Shown: positions 12,420 through 63,857 of the stretch, one piece after another
Position numbering within the stretch: position 1 is the first letter of the stretch
Layout: each line of letters begins with the position of its first letter
Assembly: GCF_050947875.1 (NCBI RefSeq)
Contig: NC_134569.1
Span: forward strand, 21,365,631-21,429,630
Source: Dermacentor variabilis
Lineage: Eukaryota > Arthropoda > Arachnida > Ixodida > Ixodidae
DNA length: 64,000 nt
Direction of reading: 5' to 3'
Made by a program: the position numbers and the translations under genes
Notes under the pieces: model-generated
The model's input: only the letters and a program-made list of their open reading frames with translations
Told to the model about the DNA's origin: nothing
Databases searched by the model: none

Positions 12420-12790
12420 CTCCTCCTCCTCGTCCTCATCATCAGCCTATTTTATTCCCCACTGCAGGACGAAGGCCGCCCCCTGCGATCCCCAATTACC
12501 CTTGTCCTGCGCCAACCGACTCCAACTAGCGTCCGTGAATTTCCTAATTCCCTCGCCCCACCTAGTCTTCTGCCGTCCTCGAGTGCGCTCCCCTTTCTTG
12601 GCACCCATTCTGTAACCCTAATGGTTCACCGGCTATCTAACATACGCGTTACAAAACCTGCCCAGCTCCATTTCTTTTTCTTTGTCAATTAGAATATCGG
12701 TTGTACCCGTTTGCTCTCTGACCCAAACCGCTCTCTTTCTGCGTCTTATATTTAATCGAACGTTCATTAGACTCTGCATGCGTTTTCGTT
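12420..12790 (-). mobile_element. RTE-type LINE 3' end, minus strand
   Basis: On the minus strand: RKRAVWVREQTG, AGFVTRMLD, RVTEWVP, TRWGEGIRKF, ASWSRLAQD.GNW and VLQWGIK, followed by GATGATGAGGACGAGG tail. It is the same carboxy end as at 59595..59985, closer to it than to the copy at 1015..1912. Only the last 370 bases are present and frameshifts occur. Confidence 0.85.
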
Positions 12791-12799
12791 ATAAGGTAT

Positions 12800-13570
12800 G
12801 ACAGGCATTATCTTCTATATTGGCACACAATCTGTCATCCGACAAAATTATTAATGTATACTTCAGCCATTTCGTCGAACCGCTATGTTGCACTTGCGTA
12901 AAATTGAAGTATTAATTAAAATTCATTAGAGATTATTCAATAATATTATCAAAATATATCTTGCCTTTATTTTCATGGCCTCCGCGTAAACTAATGCAAA
13001 CAGGAAATCGTGTCCGAATCAGCCTTGTTATTTAACGCAGATAAGAACAGACAGAGAGATGCCTATAAACAAAAGCGTTTCCATAAGAAGTAAATTCCGC
13101 AGTTGAAGAAGACAACGCAGATACTGCACAGATCATGACTTCTTCAATCACAAACGCTAACAAAAACAGCACAAATGAAATGTTTAACAGTTATATACAT
13201 AGCTTAATAAGTGTCAAACAATTTGTGTCGAACAAGAAACCTCGAAACGCATATAAACTTATTTTCTTCGTGAAAGACATAATCCGCTCAGGTTCAATGT
13301 TTTTGGGAAGCCCGTTATCCTTACTCAGAAAGTTTTTACAATGCGTTTTTAGCTACCTTATTACTCACCGTGCTTGAACATTTACCAAAAGCCGCAGACT
13401 CTGCGATGCTTTCAAATCGGATGTTACATTCAACGCTATAGGCTTCTATTATAAGACTTCATTTCACCTTACCCTCAAGGTGAACACTTTATCTCATTTC
13501 AAAATCTCGCTTTAAATGTTATTACAACTTGTAGTCAATCCGAACAAGATAGAGGTACACAAGAAGACGG
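12800..13570. other. Intergenic stretch, nothing assigned
   Basis: AT-rich; the longest frame (80 codons at 13135..13377, plus) shows no motif. Confidence 0.35.
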
Positions 13571-13577
13571 CGACTTA

Positions 13578-13722
13578 TAATTCATCAACAGCGACCGAAC
13601 AATGAACGTTTCTGGAGGCAACGTTTCGATAACGTGACTTGTCTTCATCAAGGACAAGTCCCCTTGTCGAAACGTTGGCTCCGGAAACATTCTTATTTGG
13701 ACTGCTGTTGATAACTTGAAGT
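13578..13722. repeat. Foldback repeat, arms about 65 bases
   Basis: Left arm contains GTTTCTGGAGGCAACGTTTCG and GACTTGTC; right arm contains GACAAGTCCCCTTGTCGAAACG and GGCTCCGGAAAC, the imperfect reverse complement. A short TTCATCAAG loop separates them. Confidence 0.75.
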
Positions 13723-13724
13723 AT

Positions 13725-14840
13725 GTCATCTGTAAAGCTTAATTGTTATTATTTAGAGCTCCGAGTGCGTCCCTGATTCAATGGCACGTGACTTCATAGC
13801 GGCATATCATACACTGTGCCCTCTATAATCACAGGTTTTGATGTCAAGTTCAGTCCCGGCGGATTGTGAAGTTCTTTGCCCCGGATTCTCGAGCTAGATG
13901 GAAGCGAAGCCTGGTCGTGTAGGTCGCGCACGCCGTTGTTCTCTATGTTTACTTCAGCCTTGAGCGGTGTCATCCAAGGGTGTCCGGAAGTCATTGATCA
14001 GCACTGCAAAGACGTCTTGAGCCACTAAGAAGGAAAAAAAGCAGAGACAACTCCTGTATAAACATGCCGATGCCTAAGTTCTTTGATTTAGTTTTAATAA
14101 TGTGGCGAACCGAACATGAAAGTAATGAATGAATGATGAAAAGGTCTTACGTGGTGTTATTTATTCAATTTCTCGTTTATATACTGTTTCCGTGTGCATT
14201 CGAAAACATATAAGTGGCTGTGTTCCGTAAAGAAAAAGTGAAAGGACAGTGAACGGAAAGACAAATTGCTGCAGGCGGGAGCCGAAATCGATGCTCTTTC
14301 GCCAATCTTCCGTTCACTCTTTTGGGCGTGCTAGCAAGCGCCGCTCAGGGTCATGACGGCGCAGGTGAAACATTTTTTTTCAATTGCAATCGTCACGTAG
14401 TGCGCGATCCTAAAAGCAGGCAACTGGCCTCGTGTGCAACCTAATGGCGTCAAGGCTACCGAAGTTGAGACCCTCGCTATGCAATAAGCGAGAAGAATAA
14501 GGGGAATCGACGGACTCGATCTTTCCACTTTTTATGGACTTAATCTTTCCACTTTTCGCGATCTTCTTGCGTCTAATTCCTTCCAAAGAGCTAGGGACTA
14601 ACACGAGATCTTTCTGCAATTTATTTCGGCTAATGTTAAACACTTTTCGCAGATCTTACCTCCGCAAGCGTCATCTTGATGAAACCATTTTGAAGAGGAT
14701 CTTTCTTCTCGAACGTCGCTGCAAAAAAAAAAAAAAAAAAAAAGAAAGGAGTTTGAATTATTTTAAAACGATATCAGCTAATCACGTTAACGTCGTGTCG
14801 AACACGGCATGTGGTGTTAGCTGATGAAAGAAGTGACAGA
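13725..14840. other. Intergenic stretch, nothing assigned
   Basis: A 66-codon frame at 13794..13994 (minus) is open but unrecognised. No clear splice-linked coding sequence. Confidence 0.3.
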
Positions 14841-14844
14841 AAAA

Positions 14845-14929
<85 letters not shown>

Positions 14930-14933
14930 AAAA
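14845..14933 (+). repeat. (GAAA)n microsatellite
   Basis: About 22 uninterrupted tetranucleotide units; the long Lys/Glu/Arg frame it creates is an artefact. Confidence 0.95.
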
Positions 14934-14934
14934 C

Positions 14935-16390
14935 GAGGCTACCAAATGCCTGCTAGACCCCTAGTTACAGCAATGACCACGTTGTATAATACAACTACTA
15001 ATCTCAGCAGACACTATCAATCAAAAGTCCCAAGCTTCCCTTGAAGCATATCAAGTGGAAAAGCGCGTACGGTATTAACCGGATCGGTTTTATAAGAGCG
15101 TTACGTCGGCTGCAGTCAAATAGCTGACTTGAAAAATAAAATAGCCCTAAACATTTTTTTCTTCTTGTTGCTTCGCAAGCTTCTCTGGGAGTCAGAAGGA
15201 GGACTTGATTTTTGCCTAGTTGGTATTCTTTGCTAAAAAACATGTTTATTACTATTAAGATGGATACGAATGCCTGAAGACACGAACGATGACGCGGACG
15301 GTAACTTCAATCTATATACTTATGCATCTATACATTATGCATGACTGTTATGCATACCTGCCAATCTGTGAACTTCGATCAATATTCGTAAAAATCTAAC
15401 GGACAAAGGGGGGGGGGGTGCAGTTAGCACGAATTTTAAGAAAGCTATCCCTGAGAAATTAACACACCTTCTGTGACATACATACGAAATTTATTATGAT
15501 TTAGCTTCACACGCAGCACAGAAGCAGTGGAAAACGCCACAGCAGATCCCACAGGCAACATAATGTTTTCAGGTCACAGTGACTATTTGAGCCACGTTGC
15601 TGAACGCCGATTTCGCCCTAGAAACTATACTGAAAAAAACTTGCTAGAAGCCAACACCACATTCGTATACGGCGTCTTCCACTGACACAATAAGCCGGCG
15701 CAAGTACCATAACAATTTCTGTTATTGCATAATAGATACTGATGGGCTAGTTGGTGAGCCGTGACATTGAAGCGGCGCACTTAAATCTTGCACGTACACG
15801 CACACATAGAAAGGACATACACACAATTTTTGCAATGTCGCCCAGGCCTATCTTTCACCACCTTAATATGAAACCTTTATTGTGAACTGAATTTACTTTA
15901 CATAAAACATGACGCAACACTCGTAAAATCATAGAACGGGCCTAAATTCGTAAATTTCACGAAAAATTCGCAATTGTTGGCAAGTGTGCTTGTGCCCAGA
16001 CTAAATAATTTAAAAGGTACAACCCATGTCGTCATTTATGGACCCGCATCTTTATATTTTTAGTGGTAAACATGCCGCTCTCATTCGTGAGCACGTTTGT
16101 TCGTACAGATTTCCGAGCGCGAGTGTTTTCGTACTGCGCCGTCGGACTCCAGCTTTGCACTTCGTCTGGCTTCCGCTGGTAGTAATCGTCTCCGTATTCG
16201 AAGGAGTTTCAGAACTAATGTAATTTAAGGACTATGGTGGCAGAGATCGTATTAACTGCGTTCTCTGAGGATGCCTTCTTATATTACGCTATAGATATAT
16301 CGTCGTTTTCTCGCACTTTCAATGAACTTTCTACTAATTTATTTATTTATTTGTTTGAAATTGCACCCAATGAAGCTACCTGCTACTTAC
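14935..16390. other. Region downstream of the last calpain exon found
   Basis: The terminal calpain exon should lie here or further left on the minus strand. I searched for a phase-1 acceptor followed by an EF5-like segment ending near W..(L/M)T(M/L) and saw none. Otherwise AT-rich with no frame of note. Confidence 0.3.
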
Positions 16391-54908
<38,518 letters not shown>

Positions 54909-54949
54909 CTGCACGATTCGCACAAACAGCAAATTCAGAAGCAGGCTAG

Positions 54950-56040
54950 TTAATTGTTTCAGGTTCGTGGTATAAAGCACGTGAAGAGCGCGACTAAGGC
55001 ACAACCAGCTCAAAATGAAATAAGCAAGGGGATAAGCTTGACGTTCGAAGATCAGCCCTGGCATTTTATTGCGATAGGAATTATATGGGCACTCAGGGCG
55101 CATCTCTGCCGTCGCTGTCGCCGTGACGTTTCGTATGAAGTCTAAGGGCGATAACACCGTCGCCGCGTGCCTTACGCTGTGTGTGCGAGTGAAAAAGGGT
55201 GGGCCGGCAATCGCGGCTCAATCTCGCGCGCCCAAGGGAGGAAAGCGGGAAAGAAACGCGCCGTCTTCCTTCGCGTTGTATTTTGGCAGCAACTGCGTAT
55301 GGCGCGGTCGCGAGGTCTTTATATTGAAAGCGATCTGATTTGGGGGCACAATCTAGGTGGGCCGATGACTCGTCGCTTTGCGTGTGCTGTGTTCTCGCCG
55401 CTCAGTTTGCGTTGAAGCGATAGACAGCACAAACGTCACTTCGCTCGCTGCCACTGCGGCGCTTCCTCAGGCCAGCGTTTTGACAGCGAGTGTCCGCGGT
55501 CATCGAGTGTGATGTGTTCATGTTTGCCTGTGCGCATTGACACCACGCTTGTTAATTTAGTTAGTGAGCGAATGTTTACAAGCTTATACGGCCGATAAGT
55601 CTACTATCCTTACTTCGTATGGCTGTCTACTAATTTGTGATCGCAACCGGTGCTTCGCCTTTTGGTCGAAACTGATACTTTTTTCTTCAATCCCTCAGCT
55701 CTTCGTGTCATTCCTTGTATCAAATGAGTGTTTACGAGGTGATGAAATCGTGGCCAATTTTGGTTAGTCCTTTTCTCTTATCTTTAAAGAGATACCATTA
55801 TGACATTGCATGCCCGCAGTGGCTAAAACAGGATTATATAAAAATTCAGTGGCGATTTAGCGGCACATGCGAAAGAAATGCGTTTGCATTACGTCGCACC
55901 TCTTCGAGGTCCCAGATCGATGAATTAAACCGCCTTCATCACATCGCAAAGTGTTGTTCAGGAGCTCACTCAAAACAGCTCTTGCCTCTTATGGTCCGGA
56001 GCAGGCCCCCGTCAATTTGCGCTGCGGGCAGAATGCCACC
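54950..56040. other. Stretch upstream of the first calpain exon found, GC-rich at 55100..55500
   Basis: No exon matching the calpain N-terminus (a segment ending near QG.LG with exit phase 1) was seen. The GC-rich part has no known motif and may be dispersed repeat. Confidence 0.3.
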
Positions 56041-56042
56041 TT

Positions 56043-56148
<106 letters not shown>

Positions 56149-56479
56149 ATGTTAAATTGCAACATCCAAATTTAAGCAAAATGAGCAGTGCGAAATAACT
56201 CGTAACAATACTAATATTTACTAAACAACATAGTCACTTATAAAGTCAATAGAATCCACACAGTAAGCCGGCAAAAAGTTTCAATCCGTGATTGTCTGAA
56301 GAAAGGAAAAATGCTGGAATAAGTCTTATCAAAATACGGGACAAGAGTTAGTGGCAATGTCAGGTTTGTCTAGTTGTCGGTAATGCTATGTACTGTGAGG
56401 AATTTAATCCAAGTTTCTGGTTAATTAACAAATATAAATGTTTCAAACGAAAAGAATTTGCAGCGGGACTGAAGGGTTG

Positions 56480-58100
56480 GGATTAAATTCGTTTGCATTA
56501 GTGCTGAGACGGAAACGATTCAACTGTACTGCGAAATAATGAAACGGACAGCTTTCCTTTGGATTTTCTGAAGTGCTCTTATGTTAGTGATAGTATGCGG
56601 GTCCGAGACAATGCACGGATATTCTAATTTAGGCCTTGTAAAGGTTTCGTATGCTAGTCTTTTAACCTGGATTGGTGCATCTTTTAGTTTATGGTGCAAC
56701 AAGCAATGTTTACGTAAGGCAGAGGAGCAAGTATTAGAAATGTGTGTGTTTCAGATTAAGTTGCTTGTTAGTTTCACACCAAGATATATAGATTCGTTTA
56801 CTTCTGTAATTAGTCCTGGTCCCATAGAAGAAAAGAATTTAACTTAATTGAGTTTTATAGTAACGAGTAGTAGAACTTTCTTTTCTAAGTTTAGTTTCGT
56901 ACCCCATCTATTGCTCCACCTGAGAATTTCGTTGAGGGCCGTGTTTAGCACAACCTGATCATCAGCTGACCGGATCTCATTGAAGATAATGCAGTCATAC
57001 GTACGTATACATGAAAATCTGCACACGTTCATTAATAACATCGACAACGTCGTTACAGTATAACAGAAATAGCAGCGGCCCAAGCAGACTACCCTGAAGG
57101 ACACCAGATGTGACCGGAAAGGCGCAAGAATCTTCACCGTTTATACGTACATATTGGTTACGCTGTTTTAAATTCGTTGAAACCAAGGCGACAAGAAAAT
57201 CGGGTAGTTTTGTAATCTAAAGTTTCTCGATTAATTTTTCATGAGGTACAAGGTCGAAAGCCTTGCTTAAGGCCAAGAAGATTAAGTCTACCTGGCCGGC
57301 CCTGTCAATGAGGGAAGCAAGAAAGTGAAATATGGTGACTATACTGCGTAACTGTGGAAAACCCTTTCCTAAAGCCATGCTGCTATTGCGACAAAATGTT
57401 ATTTTCCTGAAGAAATATTAAAATGATGTTAGCCACGATATGCTCTATGAACTTGGAAAAAGAACATAGTATAGATGTGGGGCGGTAGTTGGACAAAGAA
57501 CGCGGGTCACCTTTCTACAGGACGGGAACGACACGTGCCATCTTCCAATCGCCAGGTGTGGATGCAGTTTTAATAGAAGTTTGAAATATTACAGCAAGGA
57601 ACTTGCTCAGGGCTTCAGCGAAATGCCGAAGAAATGCGCCTGGAATGCCGTCAGGTCCCGGTGAAGATGTAGCTTTTAGTCTAAGCAGCATGTTAACTAC
57701 GCCTTCATGTGTAATCAAATCCGTCACATTCGAGAAATGAGAGGGAAATGTTAAAGATAACGACCCAGAAGGCTTGCTAAAAAAAACTATGAATATAGTG
57801 ATTAAAATGCTGCGCAATAGTCGTACGATTACTTATTACGGCACCGTTATAAGATATTTGTTGCACATGCGTTTTACTTCCTTTCATAAGGTTCCGGAAG
57901 CCCTGAGGATCCTCAGAAATGAAGTTCGGGAGGGTTGTGTGAAAATAGAAAGACTTGGTGCGATTAATGGCGGTTTTCTCATGAAAGAGCCGTTTATTTT
58001 TCGAATTTATAGCCTGCAGTTATGCGCACATTTTTATCCTTGAGGTGGCATCATTGACTTGCGAATTCAGATACCTTCTTGTCCAATGGCTCTTGCACTT
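56480..58100 (-). mobile_element. Decayed LINE reverse transcriptase (CR1/L2/Jockey group)
   Basis: Read on the minus strand in several frames: LKATSSPGPDGIPGAFLRHF (57676 area), GDWKMARVVPV, NYRPTSIL, FRKGFST, SGVLQGSLLGPLLFLLYCND, a YADD region altered to TYD-C, RWSNRWGTKLNLEKK, LAYETFTRPKLEY and IQRKAVRFI. This is the ordered set of RT fingers, palm, thumb and C-terminal motifs, broken by stops and frameshifts. The catalytic YADD has lost residues, so it is dead. The 3' UTR probably extends to the microsatellite at 56146. Confidence 0.85.
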
Positions 58101-58109
58101 CGCTTTTTT

Positions 58110-59590
58110 TTTTTAGAGGAAATGTGTTCTGGAGTCGCGCTCAAGAAACCACAAGGAATGTGTTCTTTGAGTTCTATTAGAGGGAGCACGCATCGTGCCT
58201 GCCGCTGCGCGACCTTTTGCGTAGATGACGGGAAATGTTACAGAACTTTTCTTGTGACACAGTGCAAAAAGTGGAAACTCATGTTTCCTGTTTTGATAGA
58301 TTATTGGCGAAAAGCCATTTAGAAAACAAGAAAGAGGTCATTATCCAGTCCGTATGCACTGAATATTGTTTGCATAAACTTGCACCGCCTCGGTGATTTT
58401 CGTAATCCCGCAAAGAAAGACATGCACTCTTGCACACTGCAGACAGACAGAGGGACATATAAAGAAGAGAGGCTTATACAAGAACAGAAAGATCCATCTA
58501 ATGTAGACTGCTTTAGCCTGTCCGAAAAAGACAACTCAAAGTGGGACGACGGCCAAGCGCAACAAAGGCAGTGATGAAAGCTACGCAGACGCTTTCTTCG
58601 AATAGCATCTCTGAAAGCCTTGCATCACAAATGCGATCTAAACGACTTCGTGCTAGACTAGCGTCCCGCGTTTGCGCTGCGAGGCAGCGTTAGCCAAATG
58701 ATGGTTTTTCAACCACGCACTTTCTTTTTTCGCGAAAGCGCTCATCCTCGTCACGTTCTTTTCTTTCGTGTGTTCACGTCTTCTGCCTATCCTTTCTCGG
58801 GGGTGCTGTACAGTCAGACTCCTCTGTAACCAGAGTCACGAAGTGCAAATACGAAAACAGTGACGAGCACGCAATACCTTTTTATAGTTTCTCCACTATT
58901 TGTTAATTTCATTGTTCCTTGGCCGCGCGACAGTGTAACTATGACGAGGAAACACTACGCTCCCCTTTCAGCACGAAGTCGCTTCCAGGGGTTGAAGTGT
59001 GCAGATGCTGGTATTCCACGGTCCAACAAGCTCGTCACGTGGAGTACTCGAAGAGTTAAAGACCGGAGTCAAGGGCTTCACGTTCCCGCGGTGGTCGCGG
59101 TCTTCGCTGGCGGATCGTGCGGGGAGATGCGTTTATTGGCGATCGCTATCGGCGGCTTTTCGTTCCGCTCGACTCGCGGGGAGGGGCCAACCTAGATCAG
59201 GTTCTCGGTAAGCCACTCTCGGTAGGATCGGAGCGTCTGGGCAGCGCTGCAGTTGCGCGTGCAGCCCGGCTGCTCCCGTTCAGTTCAGCGATGGCGTTTT
59301 GTAAGCGAACTACAGTGCAGCGCTATGTGTTTCAGCGATCAATCCGGAAAAAAAGCTCTTGGCTATATCATACCCTTTGCTAAAGTGGCCCAGTCAGTGC
59401 ACAAAACTTACTGAGCTGATATGATAATGTACTGATTGATGTCACTATAGTGCAAAATGTATCATGCTTTGGAGCAAGGTAAACTGCAGACGTGACTGCG
59501 AGCTTCGCCAGCAGTGCTTGCGTGCGCGCGTGCGTGACGCGCGAGCACTTTTGTTTCAAAGCCTTCTGTATTAGGCTGACATGATGTCAT
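58110..59590. other. Stretch with a GC-rich segment at 58960..59290, nothing assigned
   Basis: Plus-strand frames in the GC-rich part show no motif. Could include a diverged repeat. Confidence 0.3.
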
Positions 59591-59594
59591 GGGG

Positions 59595-59985
59595 CAGAGA
59601 CTTGGAGACTGACAAAGAAGCTTGAGAACGTAAGGACCGCGCAAAGAGCGATGGAACGAAGAATGCTAGGCATAACGTAAAGAGACAGAAAGAGAGCGGT
59701 TTGAATTAGAGAGCAAACGGGTATAGACGATATTCTAATTGACATTAAAAGAAAGAAATGGTGCTGGGCAGGTCATGTGATGCGCAGATTAGGTAACCGC
59801 TGGACCATTAGGGTGACAGAATGGGTACCAAGAGAAGGGAAGCGCAGTAGAGGATGGCAGAACACTAGGTGGTGCGACGAAATTAGGAAAATTGCGGGTG
59901 CTAGTTGGAATCGGTTGGCGCAGGACAGGGGTAATTGGAGATCGCAGGGAGACGCCTTCGTCCTGCAGTGGACATAAAATAGGCT
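59595..59985 (+). mobile_element. RTE-type LINE 3' end
   Basis: Frame from 59640: MERRMLGIT, stop, RDRKRAV, IREQTGIDDILIDIKRKK, WAGHVMRRLGNRW, VTEWVPREGKRSRGW and DAFVLQWT, then a (GCT)(GAT)n tail to about 60015. Same end as copies at 1015 and 12420. 5'-truncated. Confidence 0.87.
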
Positions 59986-60177
59986 GCTGCTGCTGATGAT
60001 GATCATGATGATGATGGCACATCCCTAAGGCATGCATAAAGGTAGGCTCGCGAGTGTACGCATGAAATTGCCGGCCAAGCACTGAGGCCTAACCCATGGC
60101 TGCTGCAACACCACTGCTACTGAATTCTGTTGTGTATACTGTGCCAAATGTAGACCGCAAAGTGCACGAAAAAGGAT

Positions 60178-60731
60178 ATACAGGGTGTTTCACGTAACTT
60201 GAGCCAAAGATAAACATATACAACTGTCACGTAGATACACCTAACCAAGGTAATTTTGTTTGCCGTCACTGAAAGATACTCAGATTGATTTTTGTATTTT
60301 GCCTAATCACATAATTAGTCTTAATTAATCAATCAGTTTCGCAATTGTTATAATTATATTAAAATGTAAATGAGTAAATTGTAGAGCAACACGAGAAACT
60401 CCCGATACAGCTTTCTGTTGCTCAGTACGTGCTACCTAAATCTGTTTTTCCGAGCGGGAAAGAAACCTGCGAATACACGCAAACTTGGCGCGCGACTGAC
60501 CACTCGAAGCACTTTGCGTGTATTCGCGGTCTTCTTTCACGCTTTTATGTAGCACATACTGAGAAATGGAAAGCTGTATCAGGTGTTTCTCACGTTGCTC
60601 TATAATGTTATCATTGACACTGTTCATATAATTATAATAATTGAGGAATTGGTTTTTAATTATGACTGATTATGTAATTCGGCGGAATGCAAAAATTTAT
60701 CTGAGTCTCTCCAAGCGACAGCAAACAACAC
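60178..60731. mobile_element. Foldback element, arms ~230-300 bases
   Basis: Left arm begins ACAGGGTGTTTCACGTAACT; TTGTTTGCCGTCACTGAAAG, TAGAGCAACACGAGAAACTC, GATACAGCTTTC and GCGAATACACGC all return reverse-complemented at the right. The right end near 60731 lacks the outermost ~60 bases of the left arm. Non-coding centre of about 10-20 bases. Confidence 0.85.
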
Positions 60732-60739
60732 TGCATTGG

Positions 60740-62610
60740 CTCCGTCCAGCTCTGTGGCATTTGCACATTTGCACACTTCCGCCCTCTGCAGTGCACATTT
60801 CGCGCAGTACACCTACTCCAACAGAATACAGTATAAACCAACGAGCCCGCCAAAAAGTGCATCTTGACCGCAAACCACCACCGCCACAATTGACGCATGA
60901 GTCACCGATTATCGCTCACTGAGAGGCTACAGACTTTCGGCGCGGAGCTTCGCCCATATGCGTCTTCAACCAAGAGAAAACATAGTGCGAATTCCTTGTA
61001 CACGTTTTAAAGCGTATTCAGCTGCAAGTCTTAAGTCTGCAAGTCTTCAGGGGAAAAACTGAAGCAAGATCCGCGCTTGCTTGCAACAACTTGAGAATGC
61101 AACCAAAGCCAAGTTCTATATACGTGCAGCCCACGGACGCACAACACGTCATAAGCATATTAGATTGTAGCAACGGGCTTATTCTTCACTGCTATTCAGG
61201 GTGCGTAGAATAATTTCGAATATAGCGTTATGCATTTAGGATCTCGGGCCGAGTGCACAACGCTTCTCGTTCTTCCCACTGGCCGGCCGCCTTCGCTAAT
61301 AGTATACAGGTCCAGCATCAGGATTGGCTGGAATTTTCTCTTACGAGGGCAATCCTAGCACCGGAGCGTTTTGTGAATACGGGCCGTGGTAGTCTGACTC
61401 CCTCAACGTCGGCAAAACCGAGTCACACGTTAAAACACCATTTAAAATTGCTTAGACCTAATGCTTACCCCGAAAATAGTTTTCGCAAATTCAACTTCTA
61501 AAGCCCGGCCTATCTTTGAATAGCCTTCTTCAAGCTCATAAACGTCGCCTATGTTCCCACTCGTTCATTCCCGTTGAAACGTACTCTTTTTCTTGAAGAA
61601 CATTCGTGCCCCTGCGCGGAGTCCTTGATTTCCGCACACCCGTTGGTCCGCTTGCAACGCTGCACCGAACTGAGAGTAAAGGGACGTGCAAGCGAGCTAT
61701 AGCGGCTACCGACGCAGCGAGGTGCGGCCGCAGTGCTTAATTGACTCAAGTGCCTCGAATATCTGTTGGCCGCGTCGTTCGGTCCGGCAGTAATTGAAGC
61801 CTAATTTGGGAACACTGCCTGCCCGCTTTTGGGCCGCGCACCGCGCACGTCTAGGATCCTGACCTGGATGGACTGATTCCTCGTGCGCTGTTTGAGCCGC
61901 ACCTGGTGAGCGTTTACACGCATGGCTGGTTGGAGCCTTGAATCTCCCGTAACGAGCCCCTTCCGTGTTTCAGCGCACGTGGGGCGTTGATACGGTCTCT
62001 TGGGCTCAACGTGAGGCTATATCCTCGTCGGGCCTTTAAGGCTGCGGAAGTTTCCCTCGGCCAGCACGTCCTCTCGGTTTGTTGTTTTTACTACAGCGTC
62101 GCAGTTTGTCGTTCCTATAGAAGCGCGACGGGTTAAAGGCGAAGTCATAGTGTTGCCTTTTCCTCATGTCTCCGACAACACACATCCCACAGTCCAGAAG
62201 TCTTTACCTGAAGTAGTGAACATGGCACGGAGAGCTGCCTTTATTGTTTTGTGAGCGGTGCCCTTCAGTTACTCTTCTTCTTTTTTCTTTCTCTCTCTCT
62301 CTCCCGGCATGAAAATCATACAAAAGCCGTCGAACGCAGTGTAATATGCATTCATTTCTGTATTTTAATTTTACATTCATGTTGTACATTGCTTAAGGGA
62401 GCCGATCACTGCACAAAATCATATATCCTTAAGTGCAAGTGCAATTATAAAACGAAAAAGAAAACTGTCACAAAACTGTCACATGACGGGGAAGAAAATT
62501 TAAGCCCACGCTGCATAATTTTCTCATGAATGCGAGGCAGCAGCTTGCATGGTGACTGAAAAACATTGCTTTTATAATATTACAACTAAACTTACAGTGC
62601 ACACCATGAT
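60740..62610. other. Stretch with a GC-rich part at 61550..62100, nothing assigned
   Basis: No frame with a recognisable motif. The segment 61855..61905 is open and followed by GTGAGC on the plus strand, but nothing supports an exon. Confidence 0.3.
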
Positions 62611-62619
62611 GTCGAGGAC

Positions 62620-62862
62620 CCGCCGTGGTTGCTCAGTGGCTATGGTGTTGGGCTGCTGAGCACGAGGTCGCGGGATCGAATCCCGGCCACGGCGGCCGCA
62701 TTTCGATGGGGGCGAAATGCGAAAACACCCGTGTGCTTAGATTTAGGTGCACGTTAAAGAACCCCAGGTGGTCAAAATTTCCGGAGTCCTCCACTACGGC
62801 GTGCCTCATAATCAGAAAGTGGTTTTGGCACGTAAAACCCCAAATATTATTATTATTATGAT
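62620..62862 (+). repeat. SINE family A, full-length reference copy
   Basis: tRNA-like head CCCGCCGTGGTTGCTCAGTG, A box GGTTGCTCAGTGGCTATGG, B box GGGATCGAATCCC, fixed body through GGTGCACGTTAAAGAACCCC and TCCGGAGTCCTCCACTACGG, and end GGCACGTAAAACCCCAAATA with a (TTA)n tail. Six further partial or diverged copies lie in the window. Transcribed by RNA polymerase III and moved by a LINE. Confidence 0.92.
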
Positions 62863-63231
62863 GTCGAGGCCAGCATAATCTAAGTACAGTGATAATTCGT
62901 TTTCTCTCTAACCCAGAAGTTCTGCAGCTTCCTATACCAGCAGATTGAGTGTTTTTCGGACATCACCACAAGCAGCAAGCTTTATGAAAATTTACCTGTG
63001 TCCGAACCTTAAAAAGGCTGCCACACTCTGTCTATATAGCCTCGCAATGCATGCGTTTCTTCGAGCGGGGGCTGTAACTTGCGCCCGCAGAGGTTTACGA
63101 TGCCCAGTGACCGTCGTAGATTGCTTGACACAAGCGCCCGTTAACCTTCCTTTATTTTCAACCAAGTTCGTTCTAATTTCCTATCTCCATCAGAATCCTG
63201 TTTCTTGAACCACTTGAGCGAAACCGAAACG

Positions 63232-63470
63232 CGACCCGCCGTGGTGGCGTAGTGGCCGTGGCATTGCGCTGCTAACCCAGAGGGCGCGGGATCAAATCCC
63301 CGCCGCGGAGGCAGCCGTTCGATGGGGACGAAATGCAGAAACGTTCATGTACTGTGTGCATTGGATGCCAGTTTAAGAACCTCGGGTAGTCGAAATTATT
63401 CCAGAGTATTTCACTACGGCGTTTCTCAAGATCATATTGTCGTTGTGGCATGTAAAACCACAATATTTGA
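63232..63470 (+). repeat. Diverged SINE family A copy
   Basis: Head CCCGCCGTGGTGGCGTAGTG, B box GGGATCAAATCCC, then GTTCGATGGGGACGAAATGC, AAGAACCTCGGGTAGTCGAA, TTCACTACGGCGTTTCTC and GCATGTAAAACCAC. About 25-30% different from the copy at 62620 by eye, so an older insertion or subfamily. Confidence 0.85.
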
Positions 63471-63762
63471 CTGCGATGGCCGTTATATAATCACTCCACG
63501 CGAACTTTCACCGTCGTCGTCGCCGTTGGTATTGCCGTCGGCATTGGCCGCGCCGTGGAGCTCCACGTATATTTAGGCAAGTGTATGATATATGCTTATC
63601 CATGCCGCACATGTGGGATATATTGCCAAACTATTGACTCGCTAAGGTTGCTCAGACCAGGTTTTATGTTCTTGACTAAATTATTCTTCAGAATATTGAG
63701 AATGGCAGCCCACAAACGAATGGCACGGAACATAGCATTCCCATGCAGTGCATGCCTTTTTC

Positions 63763-63857
63763 GACATGACTGCACAGCGCAAAACACGAGGTCAGAGGAA
63801 AGGACACGACACATGCGCTTGCTTCTGTCCTCATCTTTTGCGCTCTGCAGTCATGAC
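63763..63857. repeat. Short foldback, ~35-base imperfect arms
   Basis: CATGACTGCACAGCGCAAAA on the left pairs with TTTTGCGCTCTGCAGTCATG on the right. Confidence 0.65.

Noticed and set aside
14860..14930. CRISPR-like regular repeats
   Set aside because: All regular repeats in the window are simple microsatellites without spacers; the context is eukaryotic.
14811..15044. Lys/Glu/Arg-rich frames (also 17200..17838)
   Set aside because: Produced by (GAAA)n repeats; the second also overlaps calpain exon 12 on the opposite strand.
58999..59211. Plus-strand exon in the GC-rich segment
   Set aside because: No recognisable domain and no supporting splice partners.
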